Below are positions 6,471 to 11,883 of a DNA stretch of 13,090 nucleotides, one piece after another. Numbering within the stretch: position 1 is the first letter of the stretch; each line of letters opens with the position of its first letter. The notes beneath the pieces are model-generated. The model was not told the DNA's origin, ran no database searches, and worked only from the letters and a program-made list of their open reading frames with translations. Position numbers and translations under genes: made by a program. This DNA is from AC-32 sp035518635 (lineage in GTDB: Bacteria; Actinomycetota; Thermoleophilia; Gaiellales; Gaiellaceae), in the NCBI GenBank assembly GCA_035518635.1, contig DATIXI010000067.1, forward strand, positions 1 to 13,090. Reading direction: 5' to 3'.

Positions 6471-6573
6471 CTCGACGCGCTCCGGGTGGAGGAAGCCCTG
6501 GGGAAGCCAGTCGATGGTGAGGAGATTACGGGTCTTTGCCGGGGAGGTCTTCCGCGCAGGTAGTTCGGATCAC
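6471..6573 (-). other. Probable frameshifted 5' end of the GNAT gene
   Basis: On the minus strand AGGAG is followed nine bases later by GTG at 6573. This opens MIRTTCAEDLPGKDP and stops at TAA (6528-6526). Removing one base in the C4 run (plus-strand GGGG, 6541-6544) would join this start to AKTRNLLTIDWLPQGF in the GNAT frame. The ribosome site, start and continuity all suggest one original gene of about 172 residues interrupted by a single-base change or a sequencing error. Confidence 0.5.
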
Positions 6574-6675
6574 GATGAATCGCTCCTGTGAGGGATGGAC
6601 CCAGGCGGCCGGGACAGCCGATGAGATCCCGTCAAATCGAAACAGGGCGGTGCGGCCCCGTCTCCCGTGGAACGA

Positions 6676-6685
6676 AGGGAGGTGA
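6676..6685 (+). promoter_or_regulatory. Strong ribosome binding site of the Flp pilin gene
   Basis: AGGGAGGTGA ends four bases before the ATG at 6690. It is one of the strongest ribosome sites in the window. It decides for this ATG although the frame is open further upstream to 6588, and it suggests high expression. Confidence 0.75.
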
Positions 6686-6689
6686 ACTC

Positions 6690-6884
6690 ATGCCCACGCT
6701 CTACGCCTTCACGCAGGCGCTCGCCGTCAATCTGGCACGCGCCCGCAACCGGGAGGATGGACAGACGATGGCCGAGTACGGCGTCGTGCTGGCCGTCATC
6801 ACGCTCGCGGTGATCGCCGCCATCACGCTCCTGGCCGGCAACGTCACGAACGCGATCAACAGCGTCGCCAACATCCTGCCCTAG
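6690..6884 (+). CDS. Flp/Fap-type class IVb pilin
   Basis: This is a 64-residue pilin precursor. A short leader ends at Gly24, followed by QTMAEYGVVLAVITLAVIAA. Prepilin peptidase would cut after Gly24, giving the class IVb rule of Glu at +5 (E29) and Tyr at +6 (Y30), then a single hydrophobic helix (about 31-50) and a short tail NVTNAINSVANILP. Such pilins assemble into thin tight-adherence pili at the cell surface. The gene stands alone: no tadA/B/C, prepilin peptidase or assembly gene is in the window, so the machinery must be elsewhere if the pilin is used. The start is fixed by the strong ribosome site. A GC-rich hairpin follows 12 bases after the stop. No riboswitch was recognised in the leader. 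Confidence 0.9.
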   Translation: MPTLYAFTQALAVNLARARNREDGQTMAEYGVVLAVITLAVIAAITLLAGNVTNAINSVANILP

Positions 6885-6896
6885 GCGCGCTACGAA

Positions 6897-6937
6897 GGGA
6901 GCCGGGCGGGCGCACGGCCCGGCAGGCCCCGGCTCCC
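6897..6937 (+). terminator. GC-rich hairpin after the Flp pilin gene
   Basis: GGGAGCCGGG (6897-6906) pairs with CCCGGCTCCC (6928-6937) in a 10-bp stem. An inner stem CGGGC/GCCCG (6907-6911/6917-6921) can form within it; GCCGGGC/GCCCGGC is an alternative fold. It starts 12 bases after the stop. There is no U-tract, so it is either a U-less terminator or an mRNA-stabilising 3' structure. Confidence 0.5.
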
Positions 6938-6970
6938 AGAGGGTCCCCCACGATCAACGACGGCGAAAGA

Positions 6971-7474
6971 CTAGGGACCGCAGGGCCAGACGCGACAGAC
7001 CCTCACGGAGCGCACGGCCAGCCGCGACACGGTACGCAAGTACGTCTTCTGGATCGTGACGAGCTGGTACGCGCCAAAGGTGACCCGTGTGGGTTGGGGT
7101 GCCGCGGAGAAAACGTCTAGCCAGAGGCCGAGCGTGTGCGAAGCCCGCGCGATCCGCCGGATTCTCAGGCCCGTGCTCTGCTGGAGGTGGAAGGCTGCGA
7201 CGACGCCGTAGCGGCGGAAATCCACCTTATCGAGCGCCTTCCGCGCATCCGCGCTGAGCCAGCGGCCCCAGGCTTTCGTCGCCGCCAGGCTGCGGGCGAG
7301 AGAGACGCGGTTTCGGCGCGGGTGCCGGGTGCTCCCTCCTGAGGCGAGGGTGACGAAGGGGACGTTCTGCGTGCGCGACGCCGAGGTCTTGTCGGGTCGA
7401 GACGGCGCGGCAGCAGCCGTCGGCGGCAGCACGAGTGTCAGGATTCCGACGACGATCAGGCGCCCAGAGCGCAC
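6971..7474 (-). CDS. Secreted protein with a PrcB_C-like region
   Basis: From GTG 7474 this is a 167-residue protein with a signal peptide: MRSGRL, a hydrophobic core to about residue 17, and a PTAAAAP cleavage region near residues 18-24. A basic Ser/Thr/Arg-rich linker follows. Residues 84-145 read DFRRYGVVAAFHLQQSTGLRIRR, then a run of short beta strands ending LVTIQKTYL. This resembles the PrcB_C type domain (protein-stability partners), but the match is from memory and weak. The C-terminus has two Cys (VCRVWPCGP) that could form a disulfide. The frame extends to GTG 7558, but that start would put a polar stretch ahead of the signal peptide. No ribosome site is clear. The gene diverges from the truncated oxidoreductase at 7584 across about 110 bp. 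Confidence 0.55.
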   Translation of the reverse strand: MRSGRLIVVGILTLVLPPTAAAAPSRPDKTSASRTQNVPFVTLASGGSTRHPRRNRVSLARSLAATKAWGRWLSADARKALDKVDFRRYGVVAAFHLQQSTGLRIRRIARASHTLGLWLDVFSAAPQPTRVTFGAYQLVTIQKTYLRTVSRLAVRSVRVCRVWPCGP

Positions 7475-7569
7475 GCCGGAAGCGTGCTGCTGCCGCTGCT
7501 TGCTGTCAACCGCCCAGGAATGTGAGCGCTTGGTGCCGCGTTTGCACCACGTTCCCACAGACCGCCGTC

Positions 7570-7576
7570 AGGAGGT
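7570..7576 (+). promoter_or_regulatory. Ribosome binding site retained by the truncated oxidoreductase
   Basis: AGGAGGT lies seven bases before the ATG at 7584. This near-perfect Shine-Dalgarno supports the ATG as the original start and shows that the 5' end of the broken gene is intact. Confidence 0.6.
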
Positions 7577-7583
7577 GCGACGG

Positions 7584-7931
7584 ATGAACGTCACGACCCT
7601 CGGCAAGGGGGACATCGGCGGCGGGCTCGCGAAGCTCTGGGAGAAGGCGGGGCACGACGTCACGACCCTCGGGCGCGAGGGCGGAGACGTCTCCGGGGCC
7701 GACGTCGTGCTCGTCGCGGTGCCGTCCAGCTCGATCTCGGAGGCGCTCGGCAAGGTCACCGGGCTGGAGGGAAAGGTCGCGATCGACACGGCAAACGCGT
7801 TCGCCGGCCGCAACGAGGAGTACGAGTCGTTCGCCCACGAGGTGAAGGCGCACACCGGCGGCCCGGTGGCGAAGGCGTTCAACGCGAACTTCGCCAGGCG
7901 CCGCCGGGCGAGCTCTAGCTCTCGGCGGTAA
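7584..7931 (+). pseudogene. Truncated NADPH/F420-type oxidoreductase (N-terminal Rossmann half only)
   Basis: Residues 1-105 are a well-preserved Rossmann domain. They include the dinucleotide loop GKGDIGGG (7-14), ADVVLVAVPSSSI (39-51), KVAIDTANAF and HTGGPVAKAFNANFA. This is the pattern of NADPH-dependent F420 reductase-like or NAD(P)-binding proteins, which normally run about 200 residues. Here the family sequence ends after NFA, and the frame finishes in RRRRASSSSRR. The last codons are read antisense through the end of the neighbouring VOC gene, whose stop is at 7917-7915. The C-terminal half is absent rather than frameshifted, because no space remains before the VOC gene. A deletion that joined the two genes near 7897-7912 is the simplest explanation. 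A functional short protein is possible but unlikely. Confidence 0.7.
7901..7928. terminator. Imperfect hairpin at the oxidoreductase/VOC junction
   Basis: CCGCCG (7901-7906) pairs with CGGCGG (7923-7928), and inside it GAGCT (7910-7914) pairs with AGCTC (7917-7921), separated by GGC/T bulges. It spans both 3' ends and could stop transcription both ways. There is no U-tract. It also marks the likely deletion joint. Confidence 0.35.
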
Positions 7932-8307
7932 ACAGCGTCAGCTGCATGCCGTCGGGCGTCTGCACGCGTGCGTTGCGGTCGCCCCACGGCGTCGTCACCG
8001 GCGGTGCGACCTGCTCGCCCCCTGCTTCCGCGAGCCGGTGGGCCGTCTTCGCGCTGTCGGCCACCTCGAGGGCGAGCCGGACCTGCCCGGAGACGCGCCG
8101 ACCGACCTCGACCGAGTCGACCACGGCCGCCTGGGCCTCATCCATGACCTCGAGCGTCGCTCGCCCTCCTTCGAGGAGGACCACCCGCCCGTCGTCGGAG
8201 CTCCAGTCGGCCGACTGCTCGAGCCCGAGCGCGTCGCGGTAGAACGCAACCGCCTCGTCGAAGTCCGCCACCGTGAGAACGACGCGAAACTCCTTCACGT
8301 TCTCCAT
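7915..8307 (-). CDS. VOC-superfamily (glyoxalase/bleomycin-resistance-like) protein
   Basis: This complete 130-residue protein has the two-module VOC layout. Module 1 reads FRVVLTVADFDEAVAFYRDALGL (7-29), then LLEGGRATLEVMDE (44-57). Module 2 reads VRLALEVADSAKTAHRLAEAGG (76-97), then TPWGDRNARVQTPDGMQLTLF (106-126). VOC proteins are small metal-dependent enzymes or binding proteins; E53 and the Gln of GMQLTLF are plausible site residues, but the substrate cannot be inferred. ATG 8307 is the first start before the first beta strand and has no clear Shine-Dalgarno; a GGCGC/GCGCC inverted repeat (8311-8330) lies just upstream. It converges on the truncated oxidoreductase and diverges from the hydrolase 53 bp away. 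Confidence 0.85.
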   Translation of the reverse strand: MENVKEFRVVLTVADFDEAVAFYRDALGLEQSADWSSDDGRVVLLEGGRATLEVMDEAQAAVVDSVEVGRRVSGQVRLALEVADSAKTAHRLAEAGGEQVAPPVTTPWGDRNARVQTPDGMQLTLFTAES

Positions 8308-8348
8308 GACGGCGCAAACGCCGAAGCGCCGCGCGGCCTTCCCTGACG

Positions 8349-8354
8349 TAGAGT
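8349..8354 (+). promoter_or_regulatory. -10 box of a leaderless promoter for the alpha/beta hydrolase
   Basis: TAGAGT (TANNNT) ends exactly six bases before the GTG at 8361, the same spacing as at 160-172 and 9888-9876. There is no Shine-Dalgarno, which fits a leaderless mRNA. No -35 match was seen. Confidence 0.5.
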
Positions 8355-8360
8355 CGCCGC

Positions 8361-9203
8361 GTGCGCGAGGGGTCGTTCGAGCTCCCTGTCGACGGCGGTG
8401 CCATTCGGGGAGACCGTGGCGGCGCGGGCCGGCCGGCGCTCCTACTGCACGGCGGCGCGGCCATCCCCGACTACCTCGGCGAGTGTGCAGAGGAGCTGGA
8501 CGGGCTCTTCTCGACGATCCGCTACACGCAGCGCGGCACGCCTCCCTCGGAGGCGCCCGGGCCGTACACGATCGAGTCGCACATGGCGGACGCGATCGCG
8601 GTTCTCGACTCGCTCGGGCTCGAGCGCGCGTGGGCGATCGGCCACTCCTGGGGAGGCCACCTCGCGCTGCACCTGGCGGTGGCCCACCCGGAGCGGATCG
8701 CCGGAGCGCTCTGCATCAGCCCGCTCGGAGCAGATCCCTCCGTCTTCGACGACTTCGACCAGTCCCTCGGCAGGACGCTCACGCCCGCACAGCTCGACCG
8801 GATCCGCGAGATCGACGAGCTCCGACGCGCAGGCGAGGTCGAGGAGGCCGACCTCGTCGAGCGGTTCGCGCTCATCTGGGTGCCGTTCTTCGCCCGTCCC
8901 GAGGATGCGACCCCGCCGCCGGCGCGCGTCGGCGTCCAGGCGTCAATCCAGACGAACCGCTCGATCGCCGAGCACTTCGAGCGCGGAACGCTCGCACGCC
9001 GCCTCCGCGGCGTCGGGGCTCCGGTGCTGTTCGTGCACGGCGAGGACGACCCGCTCCCGCCACGCTCCTCGACCGAAACCGCCGCGTTGATCCCGGGCGC
9101 GCTCGTCGAGACGATCCAGGACTGCGGCCACTTCCCGTGGATCGAGCAGCCGGCGGCGTTCCGCGCCGCAGTCGAGAGCCTCCTCGACCGGATCAGAGCG
9201 TGA
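8361..9203 (+). CDS. Alpha/beta hydrolase (proline iminopeptidase-like fold)
   Basis: This is a 280-residue soluble alpha/beta hydrolase. The oxyanion loop is HGG (30-32). The nucleophile elbow is GHSWGG with Ser96. The acid is probably D230 in HGEDDPLP, and the base is H257 in DCGHFPW. The order and spacing match the classic Ser-Asp-His triad. YTQRGTPPSE (55-64) corresponds to the DQRGxGxS strand of the proline iminopeptidase/epoxide hydrolase group. A helical lid lies roughly at 135-215. The substrate is unknown. The GTG start is supported by a TAGAGT box six bases upstream and by the beginning of the first beta strand. Its 3' end overlaps the convergent comB gene by 11 bp (9193-9203). Confidence 0.88.
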   Translation: MREGSFELPVDGGAIRGDRGGAGRPALLLHGGAAIPDYLGECAEELDGLFSTIRYTQRGTPPSEAPGPYTIESHMADAIAVLDSLGLERAWAIGHSWGGHLALHLAVAHPERIAGALCISPLGADPSVFDDFDQSLGRTLTPAQLDRIREIDELRRAGEVEEADLVERFALIWVPFFARPEDATPPPARVGVQASIQTNRSIAEHFERGTLARRLRGVGAPVLFVHGEDDPLPPRSSTETAALIPGALVETIQDCGHFPWIEQPAAFRAAVESLLDRIRA

Positions 9204-9876
9204 CTTCGGCCGCCGCGCCGAGCATCCGCGAGAGCCGCGGGACGACCTCCAGCACGCTGACCTGCGAGCACCAGGCGATGTCCTCCTCGAGCCCGGGCGG
9301 CCCGTACGTGCGCGCGTTGATCCCGTCGATCGCCTCCGGGTAGCGGTCGGCGACCAGAGCCGCGGCGATCGCGGCGTCGGTGCGCTGGGCCTCGAGCTGC
9401 ACGACGATCCGCCCGGCGCAGTACGCGTCGTCGATCGCGAAGTCGTCCTTGAAGCCGGCGCAGAGGACGACCGTGTCCTCCGAGCGTTCCCGGACGAGCT
9501 GCGTGACCGCGTCCAGGTTGAGCAGCGAGCCGAGCACGACCTCTCCGCACGAGGCGGCGGCCGTGACGATCGCGCGGGTGCCGTTCGTGGTCGAGAGGAT
9601 CAGCGTCTCGGCGCGGGGCTCGAGAAACTCCCGCGGCGAGGCCCCCGCGTCGAAGCCGTCGATCCGCTGCGCGTCCCGCTCGCCGCCCGTGATCGCGGTG
9701 TCACCGAGCTCGGCCCGGAGCGCTCTCGCGTCGTCGATCTCCGCGCAGCAGAGCACGCGCTGGTACCCCGACGCGAGCGCCTGGACGATCGTCGACGTCG
9801 CCCGCATCACGTCGATGGCCACCCCCAGGGGAGCTGCGGCTGCCTCGGCCGGCGTGAAGGCGACGTGGACGCGCAC
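9193..9876 (-). CDS. comB: 2-phosphosulfolactate phosphatase (ComB family)
   Basis: This full-length 227-residue protein carries the ComB signatures: IDVMRATSTIVQAL (21-34), GGERDAQRIDGFDAGASP (64-81), LILSTTNGTRAI (92-103) and DFAIDDAYCAGR (145-156). ComB removes phosphate from (R)-2-phospho-3-sulfolactate in a Mg-dependent reaction, the second step of coenzyme M synthesis in methanogens. Bacterial homologues are common, but their substrate is often not proven. No sulfolactate or coenzyme M gene is nearby, so the reaction here is inferred from family only. The GTG start at 9876 lies six bases after TAGCTT on the minus strand and has no Shine-Dalgarno. It diverges from the rhomboid gene across 42 bp and overlaps the hydrolase at the 3' end. 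Confidence 0.88.
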   Translation of the reverse strand: MRVHVAFTPAEAAAAPLGVAIDVMRATSTIVQALASGYQRVLCCAEIDDARALRAELGDTAITGGERDAQRIDGFDAGASPREFLEPRAETLILSTTNGTRAIVTAAASCGEVVLGSLLNLDAVTQLVRERSEDTVVLCAGFKDDFAIDDAYCAGRIVVQLEAQRTDAAIAAALVADRYPEAIDGINARTYGPPGLEEDIAWCSQVSVLEVVPRLSRMLGAAAEVTL

Positions 9877-9882
9877 GGGCGA

Positions 9883-9888
9883 AAGCTA
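9883..9888 (-). promoter_or_regulatory. -10 box of a leaderless promoter for comB
   Basis: On the minus strand TAGCTT (9888-9883) is followed by TCGCCC and then GTG at 9876. This repeats the TANNNT-N6-start pattern seen for the genes at 172 and 8361. No -35 match was found. Confidence 0.5.
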
Positions 9889-9918
9889 CCGGCGCGGCGG
9901 GGCTACGCTACGACGGCC

Positions 9919-10767
9919 ATGTCGGCGCCGATGCACTGCTACCGCCATCCGAACCGGGAGACCTACCTGTCCTGCTCGGAGTGCGGCCGCCCGATCTGCA
10001 CCGAGTGCATGACGCCGGCTCCGGTCGGCCAGCGCTGCCCCGAGCACTCGGGCAAGCCGCAGGGCGTCCGGCGCGTCGCGACCGGGGCGCAGCGCTCGGC
10101 GTTCGAGGGCACCGGGGCGATCGTCACGAAGGCGCTGATCGCGCTCAACGTGCTCGTCTACCTGATCACTGCCTTCCAGGGGAGCGGGATCGACTCGCCG
10201 GGCGGCACGCTGTTCAACAAGTGGGCCCTCTTCGGGCCCCTCGTCGCGAAGGGCGACTGGTGGAGGCTGATCACGAGCACGTTCCTCCACGCGAACATCC
10301 TCCACATCGCGTTGAACATGTACTTCCTCTGGTTCGTCGGCTCGGCGGTCGAGTACACGCTCGGGCGGGGGCGGTTCCTGATGATCTACCTCGTCTCCGG
10401 CCTGGCCGGGTCGGCAGGTGCTCTCGTGGTCGACCCGACACAGGTGACGGTCGGCGCCTCGGGCGCGATCTTCGGGATCCTCGGCGCGGCGCTCGTCCTG
10501 GAGCGCCAGCGCATCTACGTGCTGGGCGGGCAGGCGCTCGCCCTGATCGTCATCAGCCTCGTCTTCAGCTTCGTCTTCTCGGGGATCTCGTACGGTGGTC
10601 ACATCGGCGGTTTGATCGGCGGGGTCCTCTGCACGCTCGTGCTCTCGCACTTCGGCCGCGGCCACGCCGCCTACAGTCGGCTCGGTCTCTGGGGAATCGC
10701 AGGCGTGCTGGCGGTCGGCCTGCTCAGCATCGCCGTCGCCTACCTCAGCGTGCGCGGCTACGCCTGA
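9919..10767 (+). CDS. Rhomboid-family intramembrane serine protease with N-terminal zinc-binding module
   Basis: From ATG 9919 this is a 282-residue protein. Residues 7-43 contain C7, H10, C19, C22, C27, C30, C40 and H43, a B-box-like pattern able to bind two zinc ions. A linker follows, then a rhomboid core. TM1 is near 70-88. The L1-loop WWRLITSTFLHANILHIALNMYFLW has the family WR and HxxxN features. GASGAIFG holds the nucleophile Ser181, and GGHIGG holds the base His228. Further helices near 133-145, 152-170, 183-195, 204-222, 229-244 and 255-275 are expected. It should cleave membrane proteins in or near the bilayer; the target is unknown. ATG 9931 and GTG 9865 are alternatives, but 9919 lies downstream of a TACGCT box and precedes the zinc module closely. 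The stop overlaps the convergent membrane gene by 10 bp. Confidence 0.92.
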   Translation: MSAPMHCYRHPNRETYLSCSECGRPICTECMTPAPVGQRCPEHSGKPQGVRRVATGAQRSAFEGTGAIVTKALIALNVLVYLITAFQGSGIDSPGGTLFNKWALFGPLVAKGDWWRLITSTFLHANILHIALNMYFLWFVGSAVEYTLGRGRFLMIYLVSGLAGSAGALVVDPTQVTVGASGAIFGILGAALVLERQRIYVLGGQALALIVISLVFSFVFSGISYGGHIGGLIGGVLCTLVLSHFGRGHAAYSRLGLWGIAGVLAVGLLSIAVAYLSVRGYA

Positions 10768-11258
10768 GCGTCTTCGCTCCAACGCCGGCGGAGCGTCAGA
10801 CAGCCGAGCGCCGCGAAGACCACGAACAGGAGCGCGATGCCCACAACTCCGAGGACGGGCGGCGAGCCGTTGGACGAGTGCTGTGACACCGACCCCGGAT
10901 CGAACAGCGGACGGTCGAGCTCGAAAGCGCCGAGGACGAGCACGACGATCAGGCCGTTGAGGAGGTACGCAGCCGTCGGGTGGCTCACGCGGTCGTCACG
11001 TCCGGTCAGGGCACGGATCTGTAACGCGACCCCGAGCGCCAAGGCGAGGATCACCGCCTGGACGAGGTAGTACGGGATCGCTCCCGGAAACGCGGTCACC
11101 GTGCTCGGCGGGCTCACGCCTCGGCCGGCAGCGATCCCCCACGTCTGGATCGCCAGTACTGCAACGTACGGATATACGACAACTTGTACCGCCTGCCGTT
11201 TGTCGGCCACGAGCAAGCCCGCGACGACAGCGAGAAGGATTCCGGCGGTGCCGGTCAC
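10758..11258 (-). CDS. Multi-pass membrane protein of unknown function
   Basis: This is a 166-residue protein with about five hydrophobic segments: 4-17, 24-44, 62-82, 96-112 and 134-154. Short polar loops join them, and it ends in a basic/acidic tail RRRWSEDAQA. It lacks motifs I can tie to a known transporter or enzyme. A Pro/Ser/Asp-rich loop (115-134) probably faces outward. The start is well supported: GTG 11258 follows GGAGGTGAG closely. It lies 60 bp downstream of the RTX gene on the same strand, so it may be co-transcribed, although a TAGCCT -10-like box in the gap could give it its own promoter. Its stop lies inside the last codons of the convergent rhomboid gene. Confidence 0.75.
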   Translation of the reverse strand: MTGTAGILLAVVAGLLVADKRQAVQVVVYPYVAVLAIQTWGIAAGRGVSPPSTVTAFPGAIPYYLVQAVILALALGVALQIRALTGRDDRVSHPTAAYLLNGLIVVLVLGAFELDRPLFDPGSVSQHSSNGSPPVLGVVGIALLFVVFAALGCLTLRRRWSEDAQA

Positions 11259-11260
11259 GT

Positions 11261-11269
11261 CTCACCTCC
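11261..11269 (-). promoter_or_regulatory. Ribosome binding site of the multi-pass membrane protein gene
   Basis: On the minus strand GGAGGTGAG lies just before GTG 11258, with the GGAGG core about six bases from it. It decides for this start. Confidence 0.65.
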
Positions 11270-11318
11270 GGCGGTTGTGTTGTGTGCGCGAAGGCTACCG
11301 GCAGCGACGCCGGGCTGA

Positions 11319-11816
11319 TCAGCTCAGGCGCTCGACCCGCACCACGTGGTCGAGCATGTCCTTCCAGGCCCGGTCGTTGCCGGGGCCGCCGTCGATGCGG
11401 TCCGCGAAGCCGTCCCAGGCGAAGATCTTGTCGTTCCCGGGCCCGCCGTAGATGGTGTCCCTGCCGCGGTCGCCCTGCAGCCGGTCGTTGCCGGGGCCCC
11501 CGTAGATGACGTCGTTGCCGTTCCCGCCGCCGAGCGTGTCGTCGCCGGGGCCGCCCTTGATCAGGTCGTTGCCGCCGTTCCCGTCGACGACGTCGTTCCC
11601 GCCGAGCCCGCAGATGACGTCTCGATGCGGGGTGCCGATCAGGTTGTCCGGGCCGGGCGTGCCGGAGATCGTGCAGGCCGTGCTCGCGTGCGTCGCAGCA
11701 TGGCCGCCGCGCACGAACATGAACGCGGCCAGGGCGAAGAGCAGCATCATGGTCTTCGCGCGTCCTTGCTGCTCGGGATTCACGGGCGGGGCACCTCCGG
11801 GAGGCTGGTCGTTCAC
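11319..11816 (-). CDS. Small secreted RTX (hemolysin-type calcium-binding repeat) protein
   Basis: From GTG 11816 this is a 165-residue protein with an N-terminal export signal: RAKTMMLLFALAAFMFV (19-35), with cleavage likely after HA near residue 40. The mature part begins with a Cys pair (C48, C69) around SGTPGPDNLIGTPHRD. About eight nonapeptide repeats of the GGxGxDxxx type follow (roughly 58-148), for example GGPGDDTLG, GGPGNDRLQ and GGPGNDKIF. RTX repeats fold into a calcium-filled parallel beta roll outside the cell. There is no enzymatic domain, and the short C-terminus VVRVERLS lacks a clear type I secretion signal; export by the Sec route is more likely. The start is not certain: ATG 11750 at the hydrophobic core is possible, but 11816 keeps the Arg/Lys n-region and has GAGGTG upstream. 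Confidence 0.82.
   Translation of the reverse strand: MNDQPPGGAPPVNPEQQGRAKTMMLLFALAAFMFVRGGHAATHASTACTISGTPGPDNLIGTPHRDVICGLGGNDVVDGNGGNDLIKGGPGDDTLGGGNGNDVIYGGPGNDRLQGDRGRDTIYGGPGNDKIFAWDGFADRIDGGPGNDRAWKDMLDHVVRVERLS
11371..11620 (-). repeat. Imperfect 27-bp tandem repeats encoding RTX nonapeptides
   Basis: Units related to GGCGGCCCCGGCAACGAC (read on the minus strand) recur in register with the GGxGxD codons. The copies diverge at third positions, so this is protein-level repetition inside the RTX gene, not a CRISPR or recent slippage array. Confidence 0.65.
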
Positions 11817-11883
11817 CTACTAGTGCACCTCAGGTGATCGGCCGGCGGCGCCGAGCCACGATCCCCCACAGCGGTGATTCGCG

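Noticed and set aside
6588..6689. A cyclic-di-GMP riboswitch ahead of the Flp pilin gene
   Set aside because: I looked for the conserved GEMM core and tetraloop-receptor segments and did not find them; only a generic inverted repeat is present.
6588..6689. Upstream in-frame extension of the Flp pilin from ATG 6588
   Set aside because: The strong ribosome site directly before ATG 6690 and the normal class IVb leader length place the start there; the extension is not pilin-like.
8522..9550. A 342-codon minus-strand open frame spanning the hydrolase and part of comB
   Set aside because: It crosses two genes with intact family motifs in other frames, and its own translation is not protein-like.
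9886..10782. Long minus-strand open frame opposite the rhomboid gene
   Set aside because: The translation is an Arg/Asp/Glu-rich shadow. The opposite strand encodes catalytic GASG and GGH motifs and membrane helices.
11371..11620. CRISPR-like regular repeats
   Set aside because: The period is 27 bp with no unique spacers, and it encodes GGxGxD nonapeptides. It is an RTX protein repeat.
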